A stretch of 64,000 nucleotides of DNA from an uncultured Clostridia bacterium (GCA_947586185.1 CANPXN010000002.1:62001-126000); one strand, 5' to 3'. Shown: positions 33,389 through 43,754, numbered from the stretch's first letter. Program-made: numbers and translations. The notes: generated from the letters alone by a model not told the origin.

Positions 33389-34222
33389 TTATTTTTTATT
33401 TGACAGCTTAATGATTCTGTCTAAGTTTTCTTTTGTAGTTAGATTGCTGCCCAGATGAGTAGGCTGAGCATTATATAATCCGTGAAAGTCCGAACCTCCG
33501 GTAACGATCAGGTTATACTTTTCAGCAATCTCACGAAGCTGTTTGCGCTGTTCTTCATTTGCGGAGTAATGATCAACCTCAACACCGTCAAGCTTTCCTG
33601 ACGCAGCAAGCTCCTCAAGAAGCTCAATGTTATCATAAAGAACAGGGTGAGCCATGACTGCAACGCCTCTTGCGGAATGGATCAGATCCAGCACAAACTT
33701 AACGTCAGGATATTCACGCTCTACAAGGCATATTCCATTTTTCAGGTTAAAAAGCTTATTGTTCAGCTCACCGTAAAATTCAAGAGCATAGCCATATTCA
33801 ATGAGCGCTCTCATGATATGCGATTTGAATATGCTCTTGCTGCCGGTGCAGTGCTTTAACACGCTTTCCGGAGTTATCGGATAAAGCTCCATTACCTTTT
33901 CGATCATTTCTTTAGCGCACTGTTTTCTGATCTCACAGGATTTAAGGCAGAGCCCCTCCAGTCTGTCCGGCTTTTTAGGGGCGTAGCACAGGATATGGAC
34001 CTTACTGTTTCTTTCCTTGTCCCATGCGGACATTTCGACGCCCTGGAGAATCTTTACTCCGTAACGCTGACCCAGGATATTTGCTCTTGAAAAGGATGAC
34101 AGCGTATCATGGTCTGTAATTGACAGAAAGTCAATATTCATACGCTTTGCCTGAACGATAATATCCTCTATTCCAAGGGAACCGTCTGACAATGTTGTAT
34201 GGCAATGAAGATCGCAAATCAT
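33389..34222 (-). CDS. PHP-domain phosphoesterase
   Basis: This 277-residue protein begins MICDLHCHTTLSDGSLGIED. It carries PHP metal motifs: HCHTTLSDG, SITDHDTLSS near residues 40-50, GVEMSA near 70, MAHPVLYDN near 197 and GGSDFHG near 254. The nearest known functions are 3',5'-nucleoside bisphosphate phosphatase and 5'-3' exoribonuclease (RNase AM), both of which act on nucleotides or RNA. ATG 34222 follows CAGGAGG; an 11-residue extension lacks such a site. It is the first gene of an operon with malic enzyme and TSCPD. Confidence 0.92.
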   Translation of the reverse strand: MICDLHCHTTLSDGSLGIEDIIVQAKRMNIDFLSITDHDTLSSFSRANILGQRYGVKILQGVEMSAWDKERNSKVHILCYAPKKPDRLEGLCLKSCEIRKQCAKEMIEKVMELYPITPESVLKHCTGSKSIFKSHIMRALIEYGYALEFYGELNNKLFNLKNGICLVEREYPDVKFVLDLIHSARGVAVMAHPVLYDNIELLEELAASGKLDGVEVDHYSANEEQRKQLREIAEKYNLIVTGGSDFHGLYNAQPTHLGSNLTTKENLDRIIKLSNKK

Positions 34223-34246
34223 AAAAACAGCCTCCTGTTTAGAATC

Positions 34247-34284
34247 TGTCTTCATAAGAAATGTGCATACAGAAGACAGGCTCT
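34247..34284. repeat. short copy of the gaagacaagt family
   Basis: CTGTCTTC-ATAAGAAAT at the left and CAGAAGACAG at the right form a compact inverted repeat. It lies just upstream of the PHP gene. Confidence 0.55.
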
Positions 34285-34403
34285 TAATGTAGCTTCAAAT
34301 ATTAACGTATCAATTATAACATATTATCCAATCAAAAGCAATAGTTTTTGTGCATTTTGAATTTAACATTAATTGTGGAAAAAATTCTATTATTATGGTA
34401 CAA

Positions 34404-34540
34404 TAATATTGTCCCACCAATTAGACTATGCCAATTTATTTAAAGCGCCATTTTCTCGTCGTCAAATTCGACAACCGAAAAATAGGCGACCTAAAAATTC
34501 TTTGGGTACGAATATATGAGGCAAGCTTGTCTCATATATA
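34404..34540 (-). repeat. structured dispersed element, copy B (inverted)
   Basis: Read on the minus strand, this copy has H1 (ATATGAGACAAG/CTTGCCTCATAT), H2 (arms at 34476-34488 and 34446-34457) and one arm of H3. It lies between a TACAAT-like box (34399-34404) and the thioesterase ribosome binding site, so it is inverted with respect to that gene and points at the PHP gene. Confidence 0.8.
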
Positions 34541-34564
34541 ATAATTAATTTTCAGGAGGCCATT

Positions 34565-34999
34565 ATGGATAACAGTAGATTTGTATACGAACGCAGTCCT
34601 TTTTATTATGAAACGGACAAAATGTCAGTAGTGCATCATTCAAACTATATTCGCTGGTTTGAGGAAACAAGGATCGCATTTATGCGTCATGTAGGATTTC
34701 CCTATGATAAAATGGAGTCGCTGGGAGTCATGCTGCCGGTGCTTTCAGCGCAGTGCAGCTACAAAAACTCCGTAAGGTTCGGGGATACAGTTCTGATAGA
34801 GGCTGTGGTGTCACAGTTCAACGGCTTCAAGATGTCCTTGCAGTATAGAATTACCGATAAGGAAACAGGGGAGGTACGCTCATTGGGAAGCACTTCTCAC
34901 TGCTTTACCGATATGGAGATGAAGCCGCTGAGAATAAAGAAAAACTATCCTGAGATATATGAGGTCTTTGCGGCTCTGGGAGAGCAGACTTTATTTTAG
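34565..34999 (+). CDS. acyl-CoA thioesterase, hotdog fold (YbgC/4HBT type)
   Basis: This 144-residue single hotdog domain has the YbgC-type signature [24 protein letters not shown], where the Asp and the H-x-N-Y helix form the active site (the Asp near residue 15, YIRWFEE near 26-32). These enzymes cleave acyl-CoA thioesters. The ATG follows CAGGAGG by 7 bases. The gene converges with uvrA and their 3' ends overlap by 9 bases, with no terminator between them. Confidence 0.92.
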   Translation: MDNSRFVYERSPFYYETDKMSVVHHSNYIRWFEETRIAFMRHVGFPYDKMESLGVMLPVLSAQCSYKNSVRFGDTVLIEAVVSQFNGFKMSLQYRITDKETGEVRSLGSTSHCFTDMEMKPLRIKKNYPEIYEVFAALGEQTLF

Positions 35000-37813
35000 A
35001 TACGGCTTTAGGTAGTGGCCTGTATAGGATTCCTTACAGTCTGCTATCTGTTCCGGAGTTCCGGTGGCAACCACTGTTCCGCCCCTGTTGCCGCCCTCAG
35101 GACCTAAGTCGATTATATGGTCGGCTACCTTGATAACATTCAGGTTATGCTCTATTACAAGAACGGTGTTCCCGGCGTCTGTAAGTCTTTGGAGAACCTC
35201 GATCAGCTTGTGTACATCCGCTGTATGAAGTCCAGTTGTAGGTTCGTCAAGAATATAGATCGTTTTACCGGTACTGCGCTTTGAAAGCTCTGTTGCAAGC
35301 TTTACACGCTGAGCTTCTCCGCCTGAAAGGGTTGTAGCAGGCTGTCCTATTTTGATGTATCCTAAACCGACCTCCTGTAGGGTTTTGAGCTTGCGTTCAA
35401 TTTTAGGGATATTCTCAAAAAACTGAACGCCTTCATCAACTGACATTTCCAGTACGTCGTGAATGGACTTTCCTTTATACTTTATTTCAAGGGTTTCTCT
35501 GTTATAGCGCTTTCCCTTGCACACCTCGCAGGGAACGTAAATATCCGGTAGAAAGTGCATTTCGATCTTGATGATACCGTCTCCCTCGCAAGCCTCGCAG
35601 CGTCCGCCTTTAATATTGAATGAAAATCGTCCTGAGGAATAGCCCTTCATTTTAGCGTCGTTTGTTTTGGAAAAAAGCTCTCTTATATCAGTGAAAACAC
35701 CAGTGTAGGTTGCCGGATTTGAGCGTGGAGTTCTTCCGATAGGGGACTGGTCAATATCTATCACCTTATCAAGATTTTCAATGCCCTCCATTTTTTTGAA
35801 CTTACCGCATTTTATTTTTGCATGATTGAGCTTTGCGGCAAGATGCTTGTATATAATTTCATTTACAAGTGAAGATTTCCCGGAGCCTGAAACTCCGGTT
35901 ACGCATACAAATTCTCCCAGCGGTATTGATACGCTGATATTTTTAAGGTTATTTTCGCATGCACCGGTAATTTTTAGAAACTTACCGTTTCCCTCTCTCC
36001 GCTTTTCCGGAAGAGGGATTTTTTTCTTTCCGCTGAGATACTGACCTGTAACGGAATTTTCGCAGTTCATTATATCCTGAACAGTTCCGGCGCAGACTAC
36101 GTTTCCTCCGTTTATGCCTGCTCCAGGACCTATGTCCACGATATAGTCCGCTGCGAACATTGTATCGTCGTCATGCTCTACTACAATAAGGGTATTGCCT
36201 ATGTCACGAAGCCTTTTCAGGGTTGCAATAAGCTTGTCATTGTCACGCTGATGAAGTCCTATGCTCGGCTCGTCAAGGATGTAGAGTACTCCCATAAGGG
36301 ATGAACCTATTTGAGTTGCAAGCCTTATTCTCTGACTTTCGCCTCCGGACAGAGTTCCGGCAGAGCGTGAAAGGGTGAGATATTCAAGACCGACGCTTTT
36401 AAGAAATCCAAGGCGTTCACGGATCTCCTTTATGATTCTTGAACCTATAAATTTTTCACGCTCTGTAAGCTCGATGCTGTCAAAAAATTCAAGGGCTTCA
36501 GTAACTGAAAGCTTTGAAAGCTCGCTTATATTCTTTCCTCCCACAGTGACGGCAAGACTTTCCTTTTTAAGCCTTTCACCGTGGCAGGACGGACATTTTA
36601 TCTCGCTCATACAAGAGGCTATCTCGTCTCTTGAGTACTGGCTGTTTGTAGCTGCATATCTGCGCTCGAGGTTATTTATGATTCCCTCAAACTTGCTGTA
36701 TCTCACTCCGCCTCCGAAGGAGTCGATAATATGTGTTTCCAGTCTTTCTTCTCCGCTGCCGTAGAGGAACATATCCTGTGCTTCCTTTGGCAGGTCCTTG
36801 AAAGGGGTGTCTAAGGAAATGTTACAGCGCTTTGCTATGGCATTGTAATACATCATAGCAATAGAATTGTCGTCAAGAGTGTTCCAGCCGCTTGCTTTGA
36901 TAGCTCCCTGGCGGACGCTCAGCTCCTTGTTAGGTACAATAAGGTCAGGGTCAATTTTGGTGAAGATTCCAAGACCTGTACACTTGTCACATGCTCCGAA
37001 AGGATTATTAAAGGAAAACATTCTCGGAGTAAGCTCATCAATGCTTATATTGTGCTCAGGGCAGGCGTAGCTCTGTGAAAAGAGCATTTCCTTACCGCCT
37101 ATTACATCAACGGCTATAAGACCTCCTGATAGTGAGGATACGGTTTCAATGCTGTCTGTAAGGCGTGATCTTATTTCGGGCTTTATCACAAGTCTGTCTA
37201 CCACAATTTCTATATTGTGCTTTTTGTTTTTGTCCAGCTTTATCTCCTCTGAAAGCTCATACATGCTGCCGTCAATTCTCACTCTTACATATCCAGAACG
37301 CCTTGCGCTGTCAAGCTCTTTTGCATATGTTCCCTTGCGTCCTTTTACTATAGGCGCAAGGAGCTGTATCTTAGTGCCGTTTTCAAGCTCCATGATCTTG
37401 TCAGTGATCTGATCGACGGTCTGCTGTCTTATCTCCCTGCCGCATATAGGACAGTGGGGAATACCGATCCTTGCGTAAAGAAGTCGCAGATAGTCGTATA
37501 TTTCCGTTACTGTTCCCACAGTGGAGCGGGGATTTTTAGATGTGGTTTTCTGGTCAATTGAAATTGCAGGGGACAATCCGTCAATGCTGTCTACGTCCGG
37601 TTTTTCCATCTGGCCTAAAAACATTCTGGCATAGGAGGAAAGGCTTTCCATATATCTTCTCTGACCGTCAGCGTATATGGTGTCAAACGCAAGGGAGGAC
37701 TTTCCTGAGCCGGAAAGCCCTGTCATTACAACAAGCTTATCTCTTGGTATCTCAAGATCAATATTTTTGAGGTTATGCTCTCTTGCGCCTTTTATAACGA
37801 TTTTATCTATCAT
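34991..37813 (-). CDS. uvrA: UvrABC excision nuclease subunit A
   Basis: This 940-residue protein is the damage sensor of nucleotide excision repair. It contains two ABC ATPase modules. The first Walker A is GLSGSGKSS near residues 32-40 and the second [11 protein letters not shown] near residue 638. It has the signature motifs [12 protein letters not shown] and [12 protein letters not shown], and three zinc-finger-like CxxC sets ([29 protein letters not shown]). The length is standard. It follows uvrB with no gap (TAAATG), with GGAAGGAG inside the uvrB end. The radC-uvrB-uvrA operon starts behind element copy C. Confidence 0.98.
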   Translation of the reverse strand: MIDKIVIKGAREHNLKNIDLEIPRDKLVVMTGLSGSGKSSLAFDTIYADGQRRYMESLSSYARMFLGQMEKPDVDSIDGLSPAISIDQKTTSKNPRSTVGTVTEIYDYLRLLYARIGIPHCPICGREIRQQTVDQITDKIMELENGTKIQLLAPIVKGRKGTYAKELDSARRSGYVRVRIDGSMYELSEEIKLDKNKKHNIEIVVDRLVIKPEIRSRLTDSIETVSSLSGGLIAVDVIGGKEMLFSQSYACPEHNISIDELTPRMFSFNNPFGACDKCTGLGIFTKIDPDLIVPNKELSVRQGAIKASGWNTLDDNSIAMMYYNAIAKRCNISLDTPFKDLPKEAQDMFLYGSGEERLETHIIDSFGGGVRYSKFEGIINNLERRYAATNSQYSRDEIASCMSEIKCPSCHGERLKKESLAVTVGGKNISELSKLSVTEALEFFDSIELTEREKFIGSRIIKEIRERLGFLKSVGLEYLTLSRSAGTLSGGESQRIRLATQIGSSLMGVLYILDEPSIGLHQRDNDKLIATLKRLRDIGNTLIVVEHDDDTMFAADYIVDIGPGAGINGGNVVCAGTVQDIMNCENSVTGQYLSGKKKIPLPEKRREGNGKFLKITGACENNLKNISVSIPLGEFVCVTGVSGSGKSSLVNEIIYKHLAAKLNHAKIKCGKFKKMEGIENLDKVIDIDQSPIGRTPRSNPATYTGVFTDIRELFSKTNDAKMKGYSSGRFSFNIKGGRCEACEGDGIIKIEMHFLPDIYVPCEVCKGKRYNRETLEIKYKGKSIHDVLEMSVDEGVQFFENIPKIERKLKTLQEVGLGYIKIGQPATTLSGGEAQRVKLATELSKRSTGKTIYILDEPTTGLHTADVHKLIEVLQRLTDAGNTVLVIEHNLNVIKVADHIIDLGPEGGNRGGTVVATGTPEQIADCKESYTGHYLKPYLK

Positions 37814-39784
37814 TTATTTATCTCCTTCCAATTCCTTTATCTTATCTCTTAGGTATGCCGCATGCTCAAATTCAAGCAGCTTTGCAGCCTCCTTCATTTC
37901 CTTTTTCATTTTGTCTATAAGCTCTAAACGCTCCTGCTTTGAAAGCTTTTTGCCTTTTACACGGCTTTCGATAGTTTCTTTCTTTGTTATTTCGAGAACC
38001 TCGCGTACATCCTTCTTAATGGTCTGAGGCACGATACCGTGTTCTTCGTTATATTGCATCTGGATAGCACGTCGGCGTTCAGTTTCTGTGATAGCTTTTT
38101 CCATGGAAGGCGTTACGCTGTCGGCATACATAATAACTGTACCCTTTGCGTTTCTTGCGGCACGTCCTATGGTCTGTACAAGAGATGTTTCACTTCTGAG
38201 GAATCCCTCCTTGTCAGCGTCAAGTATTGCTACCAGTGAGACTTCCGGAATGTCAAGACCCTCTCTGAGCAGGTTGATTCCAACAAGAACATCAAATTCT
38301 CCGTTTCTAAGGTCACGGATTATTTCCATACGTTCAATCGTGTCAATGTCGTGGTGGAGGTATCGAACTTTTACACCTGCTCCCTCAAGGAATGAGGTAA
38401 GATCCTCAGCCATTTTCTTTGTAAGTGTTGTAATAAGAACCCTCTCGTCCTTCTGTGCCCTTGAGTTTATTTCAAAAAGCAAGTCGTCGATCTGTCCTTC
38501 AACAGGCTTTACAATGACCTCAGGATCAAGAAGTCCTGTAGGGCGGATGACCTGCTCCACGATCTGACTTGATTTTTCATGCTCAAGCTTTCCAGGTGTT
38601 GCACTTACAAATATTGCCTGATTTATATGGGAATAAAATTCATCAAAGTTAAGAGGGCGGTTGTCAAATGCGCTTGGCAGACGAAATCCGTAATCAACAA
38701 GAGTTTGTTTTCTTGCTCGATCCCCGGCGTACATAGCGCCTACCTGAGGCAAAGTCACATGACTTTCGTCAACAAACAGAAGAAAATCCTTTGGGAAGTG
38801 GTCAAGAAGCGTCATAGGAACGCTTCCCGGCTCTCTTCCTGAAAGAATACGGGAGTAGTTTTCAATTCCGCTGCAAAAGCCGATCTCCTGTAGCATTTCC
38901 ATGTCATACTGCGTTCTCTGAGCTATGCGCTGGGCTTCAATAAGCTTATTCTGTGACTTGAAATATTCTATTCTCTCTGCAAGCTCCCTGTCAATTTCTC
39001 TTATTGCCTCATCTCTTTTGGCGTCGCTTACGATATAGTGGCTTGCCGGAAAGATCGCAGCGTATGACATAGTTGAAAGCACCTCTCCGGTGACCACGTT
39101 TATTTCACTGATCCTGTCGATCTCATCACCGAAAAATTCGACTCTTATTGCCTTGTCATTAGAGCTTGCCGGAAATATTTCTACAACATCTCCTCTGACC
39201 CGAAATTTATTTCTTACAAAATTTATATCGTTGCGCTCATATTGAATGTTTACAAGCTGACTTAAAAGCTCCTCACGGGATTTTTCCATGCCCTGTCTTA
39301 TGGAAACCACCATTGAGCGGTAGTCCTCCGGACTTCCCAGCGAGTATATGCAGGAAACGCTTGAAACTATTATTACGTCGTTCCTCTCAGAAAGTGCAGC
39401 TGTGGCGCTGTGGCGCATTTTATCTATCTCATCATTTATTGAGGAATCCTTTTCAATATAGCTATCGGTACTCGGGATGTATGCCTCCGGCTGATAGTAG
39501 TCGTAATATGATACGAAGTATTCCACAGCGTTGTTTGGAAAAAACTCCTTGAACTCCGAACAGAGCTGGGCTGCAAGGATTTTGTTGTGGGCAAGGACAA
39601 GGGTGGGCTTATTTACGTTTGCAATAACATTTGCCATGGTAAATGTTTTTCCCGAACCGGTAACGCCTAAAAGCGTCTGCTCCCTATATCCCTTTTCGAT
39701 TCCCTCGGTAAGCTGTGAAATAGCCTTTGGCTGGTCGCCAGAGGGTTTGTATTCAGTTACAAGTTCAAATTTTCTTTTGTTCAT
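37814..39784 (-). CDS. uvrB: UvrABC excision nuclease subunit B
   Basis: This 656-residue superfamily 2 helicase-like protein loads on damage handed over by UvrA. It has Walker [15 protein letters not shown] near residues 39-52, the beta-hairpin [17 protein letters not shown] near 91-107, DESHVTLPQ near 335, the helicase motif [20 protein letters not shown] near 510-530 and a C-terminal UVR domain ([20 protein letters not shown]), which recruits UvrC. It lies 9 bases after radC and directly before uvrA. AAGGAGC precedes the ATG. Confidence 0.98.
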   Translation of the reverse strand: MNKRKFELVTEYKPSGDQPKAISQLTEGIEKGYREQTLLGVTGSGKTFTMANVIANVNKPTLVLAHNKILAAQLCSEFKEFFPNNAVEYFVSYYDYYQPEAYIPSTDSYIEKDSSINDEIDKMRHSATAALSERNDVIIVSSVSCIYSLGSPEDYRSMVVSIRQGMEKSREELLSQLVNIQYERNDINFVRNKFRVRGDVVEIFPASSNDKAIRVEFFGDEIDRISEINVVTGEVLSTMSYAAIFPASHYIVSDAKRDEAIREIDRELAERIEYFKSQNKLIEAQRIAQRTQYDMEMLQEIGFCSGIENYSRILSGREPGSVPMTLLDHFPKDFLLFVDESHVTLPQVGAMYAGDRARKQTLVDYGFRLPSAFDNRPLNFDEFYSHINQAIFVSATPGKLEHEKSSQIVEQVIRPTGLLDPEVIVKPVEGQIDDLLFEINSRAQKDERVLITTLTKKMAEDLTSFLEGAGVKVRYLHHDIDTIERMEIIRDLRNGEFDVLVGINLLREGLDIPEVSLVAILDADKEGFLRSETSLVQTIGRAARNAKGTVIMYADSVTPSMEKAITETERRRAIQMQYNEEHGIVPQTIKKDVREVLEITKKETIESRVKGKKLSKQERLELIDKMKKEMKEAAKLLEFEHAAYLRDKIKELEGDK

Positions 39785-39793
39785 AGCTGCTCC

Positions 39794-40480
39794 TTATTTT
39801 AACAATGAAAATGCGCCGGATTCTTTCAGAGATATCGCATCGTCTCCGGCAACGATTATATGATCAAGAAGATTTATACCAATCGGTTTAAGAGTGTTGT
39901 AAAGCGCAGAGGTAGCCCTGAGGTCATCATCCGACGGTATTGCGTCCCCATTGGGATGATTGTGGGCAAGGATAATGTTTTCACTTTTGTTCTTAAATGC
40001 AAATTCAACTATTTTGCGTATGTTTACAGGTACATTTCCGGGAACTCCGTCGGAAATAATGGAGCATTTTATAAGCCTTAGCTTGTCGTCAAGGCATGCG
40101 ATACGGATTTTTTCTTCTCTTTCGCCAATGAACTGTTTTGTGAAGAAATCGCATACGGTTCTGTATTCCCGGAGAACACAGTTTCTTCCGACTCCGCTTA
40201 AATACTCCTTTGTGAGCAGTGGGATCATTTTAAGCAGCACTGCACTGCTTTCATCAATGCCGTTGACCTCCTTAAGCTCGTCTATGTCAGCATCGCAAAC
40301 GGCTGTGATAGTTTTGAATTTATCAAGCAGTCTATGCGCTATTTCATTTGTGTCAACTCTCGGACGTGAGTAGAACAGCAGCAATTCAAGAATTTCATGC
40401 TTATCAAATCCGTCAAAGCCTAATTCGATAAATTTGCGCCTTACTCGTTCTCTGTGTCCTTTATGAAGATTTTCAGCCAT
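39794..40480 (-). CDS. radC: RadC/JAB-domain DNA repair-associated protein
   Basis: This 228-residue protein has an N-terminal helix-hairpin-helix-like region (residues 1-95) and a JAMM metalloprotease-like domain with the metal motif HNHPNGDAIPSDDD (about residues 172-185). RadC's link to repair is historical and the biochemical activity is not settled. Here it heads an operon with uvrB and uvrA, which supports a repair role. GACGGAGG precedes the ATG. The leader is the structured element at 40505-40591. Confidence 0.95.
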   Translation of the reverse strand: MAENLHKGHRERVRRKFIELGFDGFDKHEILELLLFYSRPRVDTNEIAHRLLDKFKTITAVCDADIDELKEVNGIDESSAVLLKMIPLLTKEYLSGVGRNCVLREYRTVCDFFTKQFIGEREEKIRIACLDDKLRLIKCSIISDGVPGNVPVNIRKIVEFAFKNKSENIILAHNHPNGDAIPSDDDLRATSALYNTLKPIGINLLDHIIVAGDDAISLKESGAFSLLK

Positions 40481-40504
40481 ACTTCCTCCGTCAATAAAAA
40501 CTCT

Positions 40505-40591
40505 CCATATTTAAAGCGCCATTTTTCTCGCCGCCAGAGGTGACGACCGAAAAATATGGCGAATAGATGAGGCAAGCTTTACTGCCTCATT
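40505..40591 (-). repeat. structured dispersed element, copy C (radC leader)
   Basis: On the minus strand, H1 is ATGAGGCA/TGCCTCAT (40583-40590 with 40567-40574). H2 is CGCCATATTTTTC (40549-40561) against GAAAAATGGCG (40517-40527). H3 is absent. It starts about 5 bases past a TATACT -10 box and ends 25 bases before the radC start codon. Confidence 0.85.
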
Positions 40592-40594
40592 TAT

Positions 40595-40623
40595 AGTATA
40601 ATCTATTTTAATGAAAATTTAAA
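40595..40623 (-). promoter_or_regulatory. promoter of radC-uvrB-uvrA
   Basis: Minus-strand TTTAAA (40618-40623), a 17-base spacer and TATACT (40595-40600). The -35 box is weak. It lies directly upstream of element copy C. Confidence 0.55.
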
Positions 40624-40685
40624 GTTTTTTTTTACAAAAAAATATGTTATACTAAAAATAATTATAAAAAAGGCTGGTATGAGAC

Positions 40686-41651
40686 ATGAAAAAATTTGTT
40701 ATAGGTACAAACGACAGCGGTCAGAGAGCTGATAAATTCATTTCAAAGGCTGTTCCAAAGCTTCCAAAGTCACTGCTTTATAAGTATATAAGAAAAAAAC
40801 GCATAAAGCTAAATGGGAAAAGATGCGAGATATCAACTGTTCTGTGTGAGGGCGATGTTCTTGAGATGTATATAAATGACGAGTTTTTCAGTGAAAGGTC
40901 AAGACCGGAGGAAAGCTTTGTTCCATGCAGCACTGATATAGACATAGTTTATGAGGACTGCAATATCATTATTGTTAACAAGCGTCCGGGAATAGATGTT
41001 CACAAAAGCTGTGCAGAAACGGAGGATACGCTTATCGGAAGAATAAAGTCCTATCTTTATAAAAACGGTGAGTATGTGCCTGAAAAGGAAAACTGCTTTT
41101 CCCCGGCAGTATGCAACAGGCTTGACAGAAATACATCCGGTCTTGTTATCGCTGCGAAAAACGCACAGGCTCTCAGAGAGGTAAATGAAAAAATCAGAAA
41201 CAGGGAAATAAAGAAGACATACCTTTATGTATCCCCATCCGCTCCTGATAAAAGCTTTGGCACAGAGAGGGCATATCTTAAAAAGGGAGGACATAATCAG
41301 GTCGATATTAGCCCTTCTGAAAAAAACGGCTATAAGGAAATAATTACCGGCTACAGAGTTCTTGCACAGAATGGAGGTCTTAATCTTATTGAGGTCAGGC
41401 TTATCACTGGGCGTACTCATCAGATAAGGGCGCATATGGCATATATGGGAGCGCCGGTATTAGGTGATGGTAAATACGGAAATATCGAAGCAAATAAGAA
41501 ATATAAGGTGTTCAGGCAGCTTCTGTGCGCTTTCAGCCTTGAATTTGAAATTGAAGGCGAGTGCTGCATAAGCTCTCTCAAAGGCAGAAGATTTGTCTGT
41601 CCGGAAGTGGATTTCGTAAGTAAATACTTCAAAGGCTTTGACATCACTTGA
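40686..41651 (+). CDS. RluA-family pseudouridine synthase
   Basis: This 321-residue protein has an N-terminal S4 RNA-binding domain (residues about 10-60, GQRADKFISKAVPKLPKS) and a pseudouridine synthase domain with the catalytic Asp147 in NRLDRNTSGLVI and the later RTHQIRAHMAYMGAPVLGD. It converts uridines in rRNA or tRNA to pseudouridine; the exact target cannot be read from sequence. Only a weak ribosome binding site (AAGGCTGG) precedes the ATG. It diverges from the radC operon. Confidence 0.93.
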   Translation: MKKFVIGTNDSGQRADKFISKAVPKLPKSLLYKYIRKKRIKLNGKRCEISTVLCEGDVLEMYINDEFFSERSRPEESFVPCSTDIDIVYEDCNIIIVNKRPGIDVHKSCAETEDTLIGRIKSYLYKNGEYVPEKENCFSPAVCNRLDRNTSGLVIAAKNAQALREVNEKIRNREIKKTYLYVSPSAPDKSFGTERAYLKKGGHNQVDISPSEKNGYKEIITGYRVLAQNGGLNLIEVRLITGRTHQIRAHMAYMGAPVLGDGKYGNIEANKKYKVFRQLLCAFSLEFEIEGECCISSLKGRRFVCPEVDFVSKYFKGFDIT

Positions 41652-41676
41652 CATTGCGCCGGTATTGTGTTATAGT
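41648..41676 (+). promoter_or_regulatory. promoter of the ACT-hom operon
   Basis: A perfect TTGACA (41648-41653), a 17-base spacer and TATAGT (41671-41676). The -35 box overlaps the stop codon of the upstream pseudouridine synthase gene. Confidence 0.8.
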
Positions 41677-41730
41677 ATTATTTGACAGCTACATTTGTAT
41701 GCCACAGGTGGACTGTTATGCATTTTAGAA

Positions 41731-41755
41731 CATTTCTTATGAAGACAAGTTCTTA
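41731..41755. repeat. right end of the gaagacaagt family
   Basis: The 25 bases around TTTCTTATGAAGACAAGTTC match the right end of the element at 16579-16752. No left end was found, so this is a partial copy. It lies upstream of the ACT-domain gene. Confidence 0.5.
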
Positions 41756-41770
41756 ATACAGGAGAAATTC

Positions 41771-42214
41771 ATGGAAAAGAAATCTCAGCTGATAGTTGTT
41801 GATTCAACGGTGTTGCCTGAAGTTATATTAAAGGTTCTTGAGGTGAAAAAGCTTCTGGCAAGCAAAGAGGAAAAAAGCTCTGCGTCTGCATGTAAGCGTG
41901 TTGGTATTTCCCGGAGCGCTTATTATAAATATAGAAGCAGCGTTTATTCCTACGATGAAAAGTTTACGCAGAAGATCATAACTCTGCACATGCTTCTGGA
42001 GGACAAGCCCGGAGTGCTTTCAAGCGTTCTTGTGTCACTTCACAGTCTGAGTGCAAATATTCTGACGGTGAATCAGAGCATTCCTATGGACGGTGTAGCG
42101 GCTGTTACAATATCTTTAAGGCTTAATAACAGCTTTGAAGAGGCACTTGCTATAAAATCAATACTTGCTGAGTTGAAGGGCGTTGTGGAAATAAACCTTC
42201 TTTCCGGTGAGTAA
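41771..42214 (+). CDS. ACT-domain protein (PheB/YkjA-like)
   Basis: This 147-residue protein has an N-terminal helical part (residues about 1-65, SASACKRVGISRSAYYKYRS, a helix-turn-helix-like stretch) and a C-terminal ACT domain (LHMLLEDKPGVLSSVLVSLH, then INLLSG). ACT domains bind amino acids. Genes of this kind often precede homoserine dehydrogenase in Firmicutes, as here, suggesting a regulatory subunit or amino acid sensor in the aspartate pathway. CAGGAG precedes the ATG. The gap to hom is 24 bases. Confidence 0.9.
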   Translation: MEKKSQLIVVDSTVLPEVILKVLEVKKLLASKEEKSSASACKRVGISRSAYYKYRSSVYSYDEKFTQKIITLHMLLEDKPGVLSSVLVSLHSLSANILTVNQSIPMDGVAAVTISLRLNNSFEEALAIKSILAELKGVVEINLLSGE

Positions 42215-42238
42215 ATATATATTTTTGGAGGACATAAT

Positions 42239-43498
42239 ATGTCAAATTTTGCAGTATTGGGATACGGTGTTGTTGGTTCCGGCGTGGTTGAGCTTTTTTA
42301 TAAAAACAGAGAATCAATAGAGCATAAGGCTGGAGATAAAATGGATATCAAGTATATTCTTGATATAAGAGAATTTCCGGACAGCCCTTATAAGGATAAA
42401 TTCACAAAGTCAATTGATGATATTTTAAACGACGGCGATATTAAAGCTGTTGCTGAATGTATGGGCGGCGTTGAACCTGCGTTTACATTTGTTAAGGCAT
42501 GCCTTGAAAAGGGTATCAGCGTCTCAACCTCAAACAAGGAGCTGGTTGCGGAAAAAGGTGCTGAGCTTCTTGAGATCGCAAAGGAAAAGAACTGCAACTT
42601 TTTCTTTGAGGCAAGCGTAGGCGGAGCTATTCCTATCATAAGACCGCTTCATAAATGCCTTGCTGCAAATGACATTACCGGCGTAGCAGGAATACTCAAC
42701 GGTACGACTAATTTCATTCTCACAAAGATGATAGGCGACGGAATGAAGTTTGACGATGCTTTGAAGCTTGCGCAGGACCTTGGATATGCAGAGAAAAATC
42801 CTGCTGCTGATATTGAGGGTCATGATGCGTGCAGAAAGATATGTATTATTTCTTCACTTGTATACGGAAGACATGTCTACCCTAAAAACGTATATACAAA
42901 GGGAATTACGGATATAAAGCTTGAGGATGTTCAGATCGCTGCCAAGTGGGGCGGTGCGATAAAGCTTATTGCAAGAGTTGCAAGGCTTGAAAACGGTAAG
43001 ATCCTACCGTTTGTAATGCCGATGATAGTTCCTTACGATAACCTTATTTCCCATGTTGATGATGTTTTCAATGCAGTAATGGTATGCGGCGACGGTATAG
43101 ACAAGACCATGTTCTACGGCAGAGGAGCAGGAAAGCTTCCGACAGCAAGCGCTGTGCTTGGTGATGTAATTGATTCCGTAAAGCATGACAGAACTGTATT
43201 TTCACAGATGTGGGAGCCGTCTGAAAACAATGATTTCGTTGAGGATTGGAAGAAGTTTGAGGCTCATATGTATTATCGTGTAAGCTGTAGCGATTATTAT
43301 GGCGTAGGAGAAAAGATTCAGAAAGCAGTTTCAGATATGACAAACGGCGATGACCGTATTGATATTATCGAAACAGGGGATAAGAGCGAGCTTTGCTTTG
43401 TAACTCCTTCTATGTCAGTTTATGAGAGTGAAAGCTTCTCTGAAAAAATCGAGGGCTTTGGCGGAAAGGTCGTTTCAACGATACCGGTACTTATGTGA
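42239..43498 (+). CDS. hom: homoserine dehydrogenase
   Basis: This 419-residue enzyme reduces aspartate semialdehyde to homoserine, the branch point to methionine and threonine. It has the dinucleotide motif FAVLGYGVVGSGVVEL at the N-terminus and TSNKELVAEKGAELLEIA near residue 100. The substrate loop is ASVGGAIPIIRPL, then GILNGTTNFILTKM and AEKNPAADIEGHDACRK (catalytic Lys and Asp). The C-terminal 70 residues look ACT-like but are degenerate. GGAGG lies 8 bases before the ATG. Feedback control may come through the separate ACT protein upstream. Confidence 0.96.
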   Translation: MSNFAVLGYGVVGSGVVELFYKNRESIEHKAGDKMDIKYILDIREFPDSPYKDKFTKSIDDILNDGDIKAVAECMGGVEPAFTFVKACLEKGISVSTSNKELVAEKGAELLEIAKEKNCNFFFEASVGGAIPIIRPLHKCLAANDITGVAGILNGTTNFILTKMIGDGMKFDDALKLAQDLGYAEKNPAADIEGHDACRKICIISSLVYGRHVYPKNVYTKGITDIKLEDVQIAAKWGGAIKLIARVARLENGKILPFVMPMIVPYDNLISHVDDVFNAVMVCGDGIDKTMFYGRGAGKLPTASAVLGDVIDSVKHDRTVFSQMWEPSENNDFVEDWKKFEAHMYYRVSCSDYYGVGEKIQKAVSDMTNGDDRIDIIETGDKSELCFVTPSMSVYESESFSEKIEGFGGKVVSTIPVLM

Positions 43499-43737
43499 TC
43501 GAAAGAAAACATAAAATCATTATCGCAGCGGTAGTTTTTATACTGCTGATCTTTCCTTTCCCTATAGGGGGAAAATATGGAAATATCACATACAGCTTTC
43601 AGAGAGTGGAGGATGTTATTGAGAGGGATATTGGAGGCAATTTTGGTAGCTTGCGTTATCATCCCGGCTGGAAGGTAAGAATATTATTTTTTACCTTTGA
43701 ATTTTATAAGGACGAGGTAAGGTTTGCGCAGAGATAA
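43495..43737 (+). CDS. small membrane protein after hom
   Basis: This 80-residue protein begins with the GTG at 43495, which overlaps the hom stop (GTGA). One hydrophobic segment (IIIAAVVFILLIFPFPIG, about residues 8-25) is followed by a basic extracellular or cytosolic tail with ITYSFQRVEDVIERDIGG. I do not recognise a family. It probably depends on translational coupling to hom. A strong terminator follows. Confidence 0.65.
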   Translation: MIERKHKIIIAAVVFILLIFPFPIGGKYGNITYSFQRVEDVIERDIGGNFGSLRYHPGWKVRILFFTFEFYKDEVRFAQR

Positions 43738-43754
43738 ATTTTGAATATAGTAAA

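Noticed and set aside
41728..41745. LexA-box-like GAACATTTCTTATG
   Set aside because: It lacks the second half of the palindrome and belongs to the gaagacaagt repeat end.
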